64,000 nucleotides of DNA from Eubacteriaceae bacterium (GCA_910575665.1 CAJTFB010000010.1:1-64000); one strand, 5' to 3'; numbered from the stretch's first letter, positions 8,465 through 16,431 are shown. The notes: generated by a model from the sequence alone, not told the origin. Numbers and translations are program-made.

Positions 8465-8809
8465 TTACCTGGTATTTTTTATAATCTTATCTACAGCACC
8501 AGTTATGGATGCATACTCTCGTTTAAGATTCTGCAAGTGTTCCTGGCCTGCGGGCGTGATTTCATAATACACACGCGTGCGGCGGACACCTACTTTTACC
8601 TGGTTGCAGATCAAATATCCATTTTGCGTCAGGCGATATAATGTGGGGTACATCGTGGCCTCTTTCAGTTCATACTCACCGTCACTGTATTCTTCGAGTT
8701 CCTGAGCTAACTGATATCCGTATTTTTGTCCCTTTTGTAACAAAAGAAGGAGAACAAGTTCAATCGTACCCCGCTTCATATTATTTTGCTTTCGAGTTTG
8801 TTTTGTCAT
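8465..8809 (-). CDS. PadR-family transcriptional regulator
   Basis: The winged-helix core of PadR proteins is plain: RGTIELVLLLLLQKGQKYGYQ, the recognition segment EATMYPTLYRLTQNGYL and the wing GVRRTRVYYEITPAG. This is followed by a short dimerisation helix. The length of 114 residues is typical of small PadR proteins, which usually repress their own operon and a nearby transporter until a ligand or envelope stress is present. ATG 8809 has GAGG ten bases upstream; ATG 8833 and the Met at RGTIEL are alternatives. It heads the minus-strand operon and faces a consensus plus-strand promoter across a shared palindrome. Confidence 0.9.
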   Translation of the reverse strand: MTKQTRKQNNMKRGTIELVLLLLLQKGQKYGYQLAQELEEYSDGEYELKEATMYPTLYRLTQNGYLICNQVKVGVRRTRVYYEITPAGQEHLQNLKREYASITGAVDKIIKNTR

Positions 8810-8867
8810 ATATACCAGCCTCTGGTTTGTCAATTATTTTATGTTACTGGTAAGAGAGAATACCTTT

Positions 8868-8896
8868 ATTTTATACGTAAATAAAGAAAAAGTCAA
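8868..8896 (-). promoter_or_regulatory. Sigma-A promoter of the padR operon
   Basis: On the minus strand TTGACT (8896-8891) and TAAAAT (8873-8868) are 17 bp apart. Start of transcription would be near 8861, about 50 bp before the padR start codon. Confidence 0.75.
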
Positions 8897-8911
8897 ATGT
8901 TTTATAAAAAA

Positions 8912-8934
8912 AATACTTTTTACTAAATAGTATT
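8912..8934. promoter_or_regulatory. Candidate PadR operator between divergent promoters
   Basis: An inverted repeat with core TACTAAATAGTA (8921-8932) extends to AATACT and AGTATT arms. It abuts the -35 of the plus-strand promoter and lies 15 bp upstream of the minus -35. Position and symmetry fit a site through which the divergently encoded PadR could control both operons; binding is inferred. Confidence 0.45.
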
Positions 8935-8962
8935 TGACATATATATATTATTGTAGTATATT
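8934..8962 (+). promoter_or_regulatory. Consensus sigma-A promoter facing the ABC operon, now blocked by an IS
   Basis: TTGACA (8934-8939) and TATATT (8957-8962) are separated by exactly 17 bp. The only plus-strand genes downstream are the exported-protein/permease operon, from which it is now separated by about 1.5 kb of insertion sequence in the opposite orientation. Confidence 0.75.
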
Positions 8963-8999
8963 TATATCAAGTGATGAGAGGGAGTAAGAAGAGAGAATG

Positions 9000-9140
9000 T
9001 TCTTGTTGCTAATTTAAAAAGTCCAGCTAATAAATGTCAATAGAAAAATGGGAAAAATTTTCTCCTAAAAAAGGGCGCACTTATCCCTTGGTGAAAATAC
9101 CCTGTTTAAAAAGATATTGATTCGTTGGCTTTACAGTATT
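9000..9140 (-). ncRNA. Candidate bridge-RNA region of the IS110-family element
   Basis: This is the longer non-coding end of the element, downstream of the transposase stop. It contains two hairpins: GGGAAAAATTTTCTCC (9050-9065) and AAGGG...CCCTT (9071-9089, nine-base loop). IS110 relatives encode a bridge RNA in a non-coding end; the downstream position resembles the IS1111 branch. The strand and boundaries are inferred, and the loops have not been matched to target or donor bases. Confidence 0.3.
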
Positions 9141-10457
9141 TTATGCGGCTGTGTCGCATTTTGCAGCATTATATTGTTTCATATGCTCCTGTGGAGTGAT
9201 GATTTCAAAAGGCTTGTTATCCCTGAGTATTGCAAATATCATGTTGCATACCTTGTGTGAAACAGCACCCATTGCCACAAGCTTTGGTTTTGTCCCACAT
9301 TTTTTGAGGTAGTAATCACGGAGTACTGGATTTTTAGCTTCACCCGTACGGGATACACTGATACTTTGTAAAGTTAGTGTATGGATAACACGCCTGGCTA
9401 TGGCAGAGCCTCTTTTGGACATTTGAATTTTGGTACCTTCAAATTTGCCGGATTGTTTTACTGCCGGATCAAGGCCAAAGTAAGCAAAAAGTTGTTTTGG
9501 CTTTGAAAATGCAGAAAAATCCCCGATCTCTCCCATGAGGGATACGGCGGATAAGAAACCAGCGCCTTTGAATGTTTCAATTAAGTGAATCTGCTTCACA
9601 AAATCAGTATCTTCATTAGCATTCACGAGTTCGTGCATTGATTCCAAGATGCCGTTGATCTCTTCATCATATTTGCGGATGAAGCTGATATAGAGCCGGA
9701 TCCGCTTGATGTTGCTGTCAATGATGTAACCGAACTCATCCGCCTCATTAGCAGCCTTGATGATGGCATTATACTTGTCTTGGGCATAGGTAAGTCCAAA
9801 ACGGGCAGTTGATTTGATGATATCAATAATCTCTTGTCTGTCTGCTTCAATAAAGGCAGACGGGGATGTATATGCCTCCAATAAGGTAAGGGATGTATTG
9901 GTTGTAACCTTGGAGAAAATGCCAAGATACTGTGGAAATGCCATACGCAGTTCACCCTGGAGCTTGTTCACGTAAGCGCTGCGGTTATCCACTAAATCGT
10001 AGTATTCACGGCATAAATTGCGACAGTTTAAGGCAAGATCAGACGGCATAAGGGAAACCTTTAAATCAGGTTTCAAACCAACCAAAGCAGCTTTTTTAGA
10101 ATCAAAACGGTCATTATGTACTTTTCGTATGTTGATATTTGTGCTATTCTTAGTGATGATAGGATTAATAACGGAGCAGTTAAAACCCTTATCACGAAGA
10201 TAGCAGAAGAGTGGGTAATGATAAATTCCCGTGGATTCGAGGAAAATGCGACTTTCCAAAGAATACAGATCTTCTGCTTCTTTTATTTTAGAAACAGCGG
10301 CTGTAAGGGAATTCATGCTATTGTGTAGGATTTTAAAAGGTTTTCTCACAAACTGTTGGTTTGGAAGTGCGACAGACATCCATGAGAAGTCAGCGCCAAC
10401 ATCAATACCAACAGATATGAATAATTCATCAAGATTAAAAATAACTTTGTTTGACAT
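9141..10457 (-). CDS. IS110-family transposase (DEDD-type recombinase)
   Basis: The N-terminal RuvC-like DEDD domain begins SVGIDVGADFSW and continues through ESTGIYHYP and NDRFDSKKAAL. The C-terminal Tnp_20 domain (GAGFLSAVSLMGEIGDFSAF, AYFGLDPAVKQSG, MSKRGSAIARR) carries the serine region of the family. This gives 438 residues and an apparently complete enzyme. ATG 10457 has AAAGGAG eight bases upstream; the frame extends further to 10508 without a ribosome site. IS110 recombinases insert DNA using a bridge RNA made from a non-coding end of the element. The gene runs against the ABC operon it has entered. Confidence 0.92.
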   Translation of the reverse strand: MSNKVIFNLDELFISVGIDVGADFSWMSVALPNQQFVRKPFKILHNSMNSLTAAVSKIKEAEDLYSLESRIFLESTGIYHYPLFCYLRDKGFNCSVINPIITKNSTNINIRKVHNDRFDSKKAALVGLKPDLKVSLMPSDLALNCRNLCREYYDLVDNRSAYVNKLQGELRMAFPQYLGIFSKVTTNTSLTLLEAYTSPSAFIEADRQEIIDIIKSTARFGLTYAQDKYNAIIKAANEADEFGYIIDSNIKRIRLYISFIRKYDEEINGILESMHELVNANEDTDFVKQIHLIETFKGAGFLSAVSLMGEIGDFSAFSKPKQLFAYFGLDPAVKQSGKFEGTKIQMSKRGSAIARRVIHTLTLQSISVSRTGEAKNPVLRDYYLKKCGTKPKLVAMGAVSHKVCNMIFAILRDNKPFEIITPQEHMKQYNAAKCDTAA

Positions 10458-10531
10458 GAGCAAAAGCTCCTTTCTGATAGGAATCCATTTCCAGTCTGGC
10501 AGGTACACAACCTAGCGTGTTATACGGGTAT

Positions 10532-10867
10532 ATATTCAAGAATGGTAAAAAAGCGGCATCAGGCCTGGTTCTGACCATGATGGCAGTATGTATGGTTTCA
10601 TCCATGGCTCAGGGAGCTGTCGATCGGCATGGATCAAGAAATAGAGATTCAAAAGGTTATTACAGTTATACGAAGGTGTCAGGCCACGATGACAATGGAT
10701 ATGGGTATAAATTGAAGGTGGAAGCCAGAATGGCGGAAGGCGATTGGAGTTCCCGCATGGATTATGGGATAGTTGATATCCGTTCTAAATCCAGTAGTTA
10801 TTTTGCAGATGCTTGGCACCGTTATCAAATCGGCAGTGGTAACAAAGTAGAGTGGAAGCAAAATTAA
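10532..10867 (+). pseudogene. Small exported protein, copy 1, 5' end lost to IS insertion
   Basis: From KNGKKAASGLVLTMMAVCMV onward this is collinear with the intact copy at 12330-12674. It keeps the hydrophobic signal core, the AQG/AVD cleavage region and the mature part (YYSYTKVSGHDDNGYG, DIRSKSSSYFADA, YQIGSG). The first five or so codons and the ribosome site lie beyond the insertion junction. The frame can be extended back to a GTG at 10517, but no Shine-Dalgarno precedes it. Unless that GTG is used from an outward IS transcript, the copy is silent. Confidence 0.75.
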
Positions 10868-10916
10868 TTATGGTTTTGCGTTCTTTTGTTTCTTTGATTT
10901 CGGTTAGGAGTTGTCT

Positions 10917-12266
10917 ATGAGGAAAATAAAATTTATCACCGAGGAATTTTTCCGGAGTTTCCATAAGAGTCTGCTGAAGAATCTGCTGTTAATGGCTATG
11001 TTTTCGATCAGTCATGTGATGATGGTGATCATGGCATCCTACTATTTTGATCTGGGAGACCGCTATCTTGGTTCAACACAGCAGCTGGGGGACAGAATCT
11101 GGTGCCCTTTGGAGCTTATGTCGAGTGAAGACAGCGAAATCGAAGATAGTCTAATGACGGTTACGGACTGCCGTAATATGATGGATTATTACGAAACCCT
11201 CAGGTTATCTAAAGATTGTCCCATTATTTCTGTGGATATACCAGACCTTTATATGAAAGAAGAAGATGTAAAGTATTTTTTTGGTGACAGAAGTTATAAC
11301 AATTTTAAGCCAGAACCTGAGAGAGAGGCAGTTATGGCAGAGTTTGAGGATGAGGGGATATGCAGTCTGATACATATGAAAAGTGCGCGGATTGATTTGG
11401 GGGCTTACCGCTGCTTTGATCTAAGGACTCAGGAGGGAGAGGGCTTCACGGAGCAGAATCTGAGACTGGAGCACTGGTCGGATCCCATTCCCATCCTCCT
11501 GGGAAGCGACTACAAAGGGATCATTGAGCCAGGGACTGAGTTTAGTATCCAGTGTTGTTTCTATGACTATCCCTGCAGGGTGGTGGGCATATTGGAGAAG
11601 GGAGCTGTGATCCCGCAGTACCCGGCTTCCGCTAATACCGATTTGAGCCAGTTGGATTCCCAGATTCTTTTACCCTTTGGGATTCAGGTTTCAGAACCTG
11701 CTGAGACGGTAGATGAGATCAAAAAATATGCGTATCTTGCTTTATTAAGTTTGGAAGCTGGAATTGCACAGATTCCGGAAGGAAAAGTGAAAGAACAGGT
11801 CGGAGTGTTCCAGGATGTGGGAAAAAAGTTTGAACTTCCGCCGGTTCATGTGGTAGGTACCACCATGGGAGTGGATCTTCTGCGGAAGGAATCCGTGGTC
11901 AGTATTAGAATCCTGTTGATCCTGTCTATTACCCTGTCCTGTTTTACGCTGTATGGTATTTTTATCACTTTTTATGACAAGATACAGTCTAACAGCAGGG
12001 TATATGGCATTTATTTGATGAATGGATGTTCTCTAAGCATGATCTTGATTCCTCTTCTGCTGGAGATTGTCGTGACCCTCCTGCCCGCAGTTTTTGTGAG
12101 CAGATTGATGTTTGTAAGAGAGGATGCGAACGTGTATTATAGGCCGGAGGCCATCATGAGAGCGGCATATGTGATCATAGGTCTGGTATTTTTGATTGGC
12201 ATAGGGGTTGTTGCGTTTTTGATGCGGGGCGTCGACACGGAGCATCTGATCCGCCAGGAGGACTAA
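10917..12266 (+). CDS. FtsX/MacB-like ABC permease, copy 1 of tandem pair
   Basis: The 449-residue permease has the FtsX plan. There is one N-terminal membrane helix (about 21-43), an extracellular domain of roughly 280 residues, and three C-terminal helices beginning at SIRILLILSITLSCF. Between the second and third helices lies a cytoplasmic NSRVYGIYLMNG segment that would meet the ATPase. FtsX-like permeases of the MacB type move substrates from the outer membrane face or act as mechanotransmitters and sensors. ATG 10917 has TAGGAG six bases upstream. It lies 49 bp after the broken exported-protein gene and is collinear, without gaps, with the permease at 12724, to which it is very similar (roughly four fifths identical by eye). 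Confidence 0.8.
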   Translation: MRKIKFITEEFFRSFHKSLLKNLLLMAMFSISHVMMVIMASYYFDLGDRYLGSTQQLGDRIWCPLELMSSEDSEIEDSLMTVTDCRNMMDYYETLRLSKDCPIISVDIPDLYMKEEDVKYFFGDRSYNNFKPEPEREAVMAEFEDEGICSLIHMKSARIDLGAYRCFDLRTQEGEGFTEQNLRLEHWSDPIPILLGSDYKGIIEPGTEFSIQCCFYDYPCRVVGILEKGAVIPQYPASANTDLSQLDSQILLPFGIQVSEPAETVDEIKKYAYLALLSLEAGIAQIPEGKVKEQVGVFQDVGKKFELPPVHVVGTTMGVDLLRKESVVSIRILLILSITLSCFTLYGIFITFYDKIQSNSRVYGIYLMNGCSLSMILIPLLLEIVVTLLPAVFVSRLMFVREDANVYYRPEAIMRAAYVIIGLVFLIGIGVVAFLMRGVDTEHLIRQED

Positions 12267-12329
12267 AGGAGCATTCAGTTGGAGATGTTAGAGAAATTAT
12301 CAAATTGAAAAACGAAAGGAATGATAAAT

Positions 12330-12674
12330 ATGAAGAAAATATTGAAGAATGGAAAAAAAGCGGTAGCAGGCCTGGTCCTGACCATGATGGCAGTATGTAT
12401 GGTTTCATCTATGGCTCAGGGTGCTGTCGATCGATATGGTAAAAGAGATAAGGATAAAAAAGGCTATTACAGTTATACGAAAGTGTCAAGTTACGATGAC
12501 AGAGGATATGGGCATAAGTTGAAGGTGGGAGCCCAAATCGTTGGAGGAGAATGGAGTTATTGGGAAAATAGCGGGACGGCAGATATTCGTTCTAAATCCG
12601 TTAGTTTTTTTGCGGATGCCAGACATAGTTATCAGATCGGCAGTGGTGATAAAGTAGTTTGGATCCGAAACTAA
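12330..12674 (+). CDS. Small exported protein of unknown function, copy 2 (intact)
   Basis: The 114-residue precursor starts at ATG 12330, nine bases after AAAGGA. It has a basic N-terminus (KKILKNGKKA), a hydrophobic core (LVLTMMAVCMV) and a signal peptidase I site near AQG/A. The mature part, about 83 residues, has no cysteine and is rich in Tyr, Ser, Gly and charged residues. Phrases are GYYSYTKVSSYDDRGYG, TADIRSKSVSFFADA and YQIGSGDKV. It looks like a small beta-sandwich protein and faintly recalls lactococcin 972-type bacteriocins, which are also followed by permease and ATPase genes, but I cannot support that assignment. Each copy precedes its own permease by about 50 bp, so the pair probably acts together. 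Confidence 0.7.
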   Translation: MKKILKNGKKAVAGLVLTMMAVCMVSSMAQGAVDRYGKRDKDKKGYYSYTKVSSYDDRGYGHKLKVGAQIVGGEWSYWENSGTADIRSKSVSFFADARHSYQIGSGDKVVWIRN

Positions 12675-12723
12675 TTTGGATTTAGCGCCCGTTAGCTTGT
12701 TTGATTTAGTTTAGGAGTTGTCT

Positions 12724-14073
12724 ATGAAAAAAATAAGATTTATGACCGAGGAATTTTTCCGGAGTTTCCATAAGAGTCTGCTGAAGAATCTGCTGCTGAT
12801 GGTTATATTTTCCATCAGCCTTGTGATGACGGTGATCATGGGATCCTACTACTTTGGTTTGGGAGAGCGTCATCATGAATCGACGCAGCAGGTAGGAGAC
12901 AGAACCTGGTGTCCCTTGGATCTTATGACAGAAAATGACAGTGAGATTGAGGAAAGCCTGATGACGGCCACGGGTTGCCAAAACATGATGGAATATTATG
13001 AAACCCTCAGATCCTCCAAAGATTGTCCTATTATTTCAGTGGAAATACCAGGTATTAATATGAAAGAAGAGGATGTGAAGCGTTTTTTTGGTGGCAGAAG
13101 TTATTTGAATTTTCTGCTGGAAACGCGGAGAGAGGCATTTATGGCAGGGTTTGGGGATGAGGGGATGTGCAGCCTGCTGGATATGAAGGGGGCTCGGATC
13201 GATCTGGGTGCATACCGTTACTTTGGTCTGGGAACCCAGGAGGGAGAGGGCTTCACGGAGCAGAATCTGAAACTGGATCACTGGTCGGACCCCATCCCCG
13301 TCCTCCTGGGAAGCGATTACAAGGGGATCATGAAGCCGGGGGATGAGTTCAGCCTATGGTGCTGGGGATATGTTTACCCCTGCAGGGTGACGGGTATCTT
13401 GGAGAAGGGGGCTATGATCCCGGAGTACCCGGCTGCAGAAAATACTGATTTCTGCCAGCTGGATTCCCGGATACTTCTGCCCTTTGGGATTCAGGTTTCA
13501 GAGCCTGCTGAGACAGTAGATCAGATCAAAAAATATGCATATCTTTCTTACCTGAGTCTGCAGTCTGGAATCGCACAGATCCCAGAAGGAAAAGTGAAAG
13601 AACAGGTCGCGGTGTTCCGGGATGTGGGAAAGGAGTTTGAACTTCCGCCGGTTCAGGTGATAGGTACTACCATGGGAGTGGATCTTCTGCGGAATGAATC
13701 CATTGCCAGCATTAGAATCCTGCTGATCCTGTCTGTTACTCTGTCCTGTTTTACGCTGTATGGTATTTTTATCACCTTTTATGACAAGATACAATCCAAC
13801 AACAGAGTATATGGTATTTATCTGATGAATGGATGTTCTCTAAGTATGATCCTGGTTCCGCTTCTGCTGGAGATTGCTGTGATTCTTGCTCCCGCGGTTT
13901 ATGTTAGCAGACTTGTGTTTGAAAGAGAGAATTCCAATGTGTATTATATGCCGGAGGATATCATACGAGTGGCATGTGTGATTGCAGGTCTGGTGTTTGT
14001 GTTGGGCATTGGGGTTGTTGCCTTTCTGATGAGGGGCGTCGATACGGAGCATCTGATCCGACAGAAGGACTAA
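12724..14073 (+). CDS. FtsX/MacB-like ABC permease, copy 2 of tandem pair
   Basis: This is a 449-residue paralogue of the permease at 10917, aligned without gaps, with the same helix plan. Differences concentrate in the extracellular domain, for example around FGGRSYLNFLLETRREAF and SLWCWGYVYPCR. The C-terminal helices and the GVDTEHLIRQ tail are nearly unchanged. ATG 12724 has TTAGGAG six bases upstream, the same leader as copy 1. It ends ten bases before the ATPase gene. With the ATPase it should form one transporter; two permease paralogues plus the third permease at 14803 allow homo- or heterodimers. Confidence 0.82.
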   Translation: MKKIRFMTEEFFRSFHKSLLKNLLLMVIFSISLVMTVIMGSYYFGLGERHHESTQQVGDRTWCPLDLMTENDSEIEESLMTATGCQNMMEYYETLRSSKDCPIISVEIPGINMKEEDVKRFFGGRSYLNFLLETRREAFMAGFGDEGMCSLLDMKGARIDLGAYRYFGLGTQEGEGFTEQNLKLDHWSDPIPVLLGSDYKGIMKPGDEFSLWCWGYVYPCRVTGILEKGAMIPEYPAAENTDFCQLDSRILLPFGIQVSEPAETVDQIKKYAYLSYLSLQSGIAQIPEGKVKEQVAVFRDVGKEFELPPVQVIGTTMGVDLLRNESIASIRILLILSVTLSCFTLYGIFITFYDKIQSNNRVYGIYLMNGCSLSMILVPLLLEIAVILAPAVYVSRLVFERENSNVYYMPEDIIRVACVIAGLVFVLGIGVVAFLMRGVDTEHLIRQKD

Positions 14074-14083
14074 AGGAGGGAAC

Positions 14084-14803
14084 ATGGAAATGGAAAAGAT
14101 ACAGATCAGAGAGGTATGGAAGACCTTTGGTAAAAAAGAAGCACGCGTTGAGGCGCTGCGGGGAATTACGCTCTCGATCCAGGAGGGTGAAATGGCAGCC
14201 ATTATGGGAAAAAGTGGTTCTGGCAAATCCACCCTTCTAAATATCCTCGGTGGCATGATGTCAATGGACAGCGGGGAGTATTTGTATGATGGAAATGCAG
14301 TTAATTTCAAGAGCCAGCGGGATTTAACGAGATTCCGGCGCAATGAGGTTGGATTTGTGGTGCAGTACTTTGCTCTCATAGAGGATATCACTGTTTTTAA
14401 AAATGTGGCACTTCCCCTGAAGTATCAGGGATACTCCGGGCGGAAGATCAAGGAAATGGTGATGGATGCCCTGAGAGAGCTGGGCATCGAGGATAAGGCA
14501 AAAGCGTATCCTTCAGAATTGTCGGGAGGGCAGCAGCAGAGGGTGGCGATTGCGCGGGCCATTGTGAAGCGACCCAAAGTGATTCTGGCAGATGAGCCCA
14601 CCGGGGCGCTGGATGAGGCCACAGGGGAAGAGGTACAGAATATCTTCCGGAAGCTGAATGAAAAGGGAAACACCATCGTTATTGTCACACACGATGAGAA
14701 GGTGGCAAGAAATTGCGACAGGGTCATCTATGTGAAAGACGGCAAGGTGCCAGGAACCCAGGAGGAAGTGAGAAAAGGATATAGCGGGGGAGGGGATGCG
14801 TGA
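14084..14803 (+). CDS. ABC transporter ATP-binding protein, MacB/LolD type
   Basis: The 239-residue ATPase has Walker A GKSGSGKST at 42-50, a Q-loop in FVVQYFAL, the signature LSGGQQQR, Walker B VILADEPTGAL and the switch His in VTHD. The length and the sequence around the signature match the LolD/MacB/FtsE class that partners FtsX-like permeases. It lies ten bases after permease copy 2 and overlaps the next permease by one base (TGATG). It would power all three permeases of the operon. Confidence 0.93.
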   Translation: MEMEKIQIREVWKTFGKKEARVEALRGITLSIQEGEMAAIMGKSGSGKSTLLNILGGMMSMDSGEYLYDGNAVNFKSQRDLTRFRRNEVGFVVQYFALIEDITVFKNVALPLKYQGYSGRKIKEMVMDALRELGIEDKAKAYPSELSGGQQQRVAIARAIVKRPKVILADEPTGALDEATGEEVQNIFRKLNEKGNTIVIVTHDEKVARNCDRVIYVKDGKVPGTQEEVRKGYSGGGDA

Positions 14804-15840
14804 TGAAAATTGCTGGAAAGAGGATTCCCAAAGGAAACCTTCTTTTATTTTTTAGTTTTACCGCCATCTCCCTCTGTCTTTTGTTGATCGTATCTGCGGT
14901 CCGCGCCGAGAAGGTGAATCGTCTGAATAAGTACACGATGTATTCGGGCCATCATAAGGGATTCAGTATCAGTGGTGGGGATGGTGTAGAGCAGTGGGAA
15001 CCTGTGATTTCGGAGCTGGTATCCCAGAATGAAGGTTTTACTCTTTATGTGCCCATAGAGGATCCAGGGATTATCGTGAAGGGAATCTGTACCTGGGGGG
15101 ATGACAGGGAGGTACCGATTCTTTGGGGGGATTATTTTGATTTCTCCACCTCGTGGACGGATACGCCCAGGGCGGTTTTGGGCAGCCAGTATGAGAAAGA
15201 TATTGTGGAACGGAATGGGAAAAAATACTACGAATTTAATGAAGTGGATTTTGAAGTGATCGGAATCATGGGTACCAAAGATGAGAGCCGGATCAATCAA
15301 ATGCTGCTGATTGATTTTAAGTCTGCCGTCGGTATCACTGGAGTGGAGACAAATTATGTGCTGGATGGTGAAAAAAGTGATTTATTGGGGATCGGCCAGC
15401 AGATTTATGACAACATGCCCTTCCCTTCGAATGTGATCATCTCTTTGGAGGAGACAGAGGCAGTTTCCTTTGTGGAGCGTTTTTTGGCGCCAGATGTCAT
15501 AATGGATACGATGTATATAATGATTCTGATCAGTTTTTCGCTGAGTACGGTTCTGGTCACGCTGATCTGGCTCCGTTTTCGCAGGCAGTTATTTTTTGCG
15601 TGGAAGCTGTGTGGTTATGACAGACGTTCGGAGCGGATGGAAATATCCAAACGGTTTTATCTGACCACCGGAGCGGGTTTTGGGACGGGGCTGGTTTTGA
15701 TGTGTGTCATTGTCCAGGGCATGTCGGAAATTCACCTGGCGTTCCGTGATATTTTGGGAGCTTTGGCCATAACGGTTGGTATGGGGACGTTGATTCTATT
15801 TTTCTGTTATTTTCTGGATCGAAGAAAAGCTGGGAGCTAG
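14803..15840 (+). CDS. Third FtsX-like permease of the PadR-linked ABC operon
   Basis: The 345-residue protein has one N-terminal helix (LLLFFSFTAISLCLLLIV), an extracellular domain of about 210 residues and three C-terminal helices (YIMILISFSLSTVLVTLI and following). This is the FtsX plan in a shorter form than the tandem pair. The start is ATG 14803, sharing bases with the ATPase stop, so translation is coupled. The external domain is not clearly related to that of the other two permeases. It is the last gene of the operon. A heterodimer with one of the 449-residue permeases is plausible but inferred. Confidence 0.75.
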   Translation: MKIAGKRIPKGNLLLFFSFTAISLCLLLIVSAVRAEKVNRLNKYTMYSGHHKGFSISGGDGVEQWEPVISELVSQNEGFTLYVPIEDPGIIVKGICTWGDDREVPILWGDYFDFSTSWTDTPRAVLGSQYEKDIVERNGKKYYEFNEVDFEVIGIMGTKDESRINQMLLIDFKSAVGITGVETNYVLDGEKSDLLGIGQQIYDNMPFPSNVIISLEETEAVSFVERFLAPDVIMDTMYIMILISFSLSTVLVTLIWLRFRRQLFFAWKLCGYDRRSERMEISKRFYLTTGAGFGTGLVLMCVIVQGMSEIHLAFRDILGALAITVGMGTLILFFCYFLDRRKAGS

Positions 15841-16098
15841 CTCGACGGCGCAGCTTAGGCGTTGTAACATTCACTGAATGCAGGGATAAAGTCTCTAAGG
15901 TAACATATTTTTAATATCATCAGCTGTTTTTATTATGCTTAGTTGTAAAAAGGCTGTTTTTAGTAAATAAAAGCATTTCTGGGCGCAAAAAAGTTTATAC
16001 TGATTTCCAGAATAAAAGGTGAAAAAAGTTAGGAATTATAGTACATTGTTGTGAGAATCTATCTTTGTTATACTTTTCGCGTAAGGAGTGTTACCAAT

Positions 16099-16431
16099 AT
16101 GAGAAAAAAGATAAGAGACAAGGAAGTGGGACTGCGCATTATGAATTTGCGTCTTGACCATGGATATTCCAGAGAACGGCTGGCGGAGATGGCGGGAATC
16201 TCTGCCAAGTTTTTGTTTGAGATTGAAAGGAGCAAGAAAGGTTTTTCAGCGACGACGCTGGTTCGTCTGTCAAAGGCACTGAATGTCAGCACAGATTATA
16301 TTATGACGGGAAATGGTAACGAGCGATATGAAGAAAGACTTGCGGCTGCACTGGAACGCTTTGAGCCGGATTTTTTAGAGCAGGTAGAAGATTTATTAGA
16401 ATTTGCTTATGAGATCGTTCACAAAAAGTAA
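16099..16431 (+). CDS. XRE-family HTH regulator (paralogue of the gene at 3.9 kb)
   Basis: The 110-residue protein has a Cro/C1-type helix-turn-helix (LRIMNLRLDHGYSRERLAEMAG, SAKFLFEIERSKKGFS, TDYIMTG) and the same acidic C-terminal helix, FEPDFLEQVEDLLEFAYEI, as its paralogue at 3892. ATG 16099 follows AAGGAG; an upstream in-frame start at 16051 lacks a ribosome site. A possible TATACT -10 lies about 25 bp upstream of the start codon. Position between the ABC operon and the agr-like set suggests local control, but the target is not evident. Confidence 0.87.
   Translation: MRKKIRDKEVGLRIMNLRLDHGYSRERLAEMAGISAKFLFEIERSKKGFSATTLVRLSKALNVSTDYIMTGNGNERYEERLAAALERFEPDFLEQVEDLLEFAYEIVHKK

Larger units (their letters stand above)
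8995..10530 (-). mobile_element. IS110-family insertion sequence (approximate ends)
   Basis: The element carries one transposase gene on the minus strand with about 140 bp of non-coding DNA on its 3' side and about 70 bp on its 5' side. I see no terminal inverted repeats or clear target duplication, as expected for this family. The right end is placed by comparison with the intact second copy of the small exported gene: homology resumes at about 10530. The left end, near 8995-9003, is an estimate. Length of about 1.5 kb fits the family. Confidence 0.75.
10532..14073 (+). repeat. Tandem duplication of exported-protein gene plus permease gene
   Basis: Two collinear units, each a small exported-protein gene followed after about 50 bp by an FtsX-like permease gene, repeat with a period of about 1.8 kb. 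The leaders, including the TTAGGAGTTGTCT ribosome-site region, are conserved. The copies have diverged clearly at protein level, so the duplication is not recent. Only unit 1 is damaged, by the IS. Confidence 0.85.

Noticed and set aside
12330-12674. Lactococcin 972-type bacteriocin assignment for the small exported protein
   Set aside because: Size, export signal and permease/ATPase context are similar, but the conserved family residues cannot be aligned with confidence by eye.
15826-15857. Hairpin-like AAGCTG/CAGCTT after the third permease
   Set aside because: Weak stem with no T tract; not called as a terminator.
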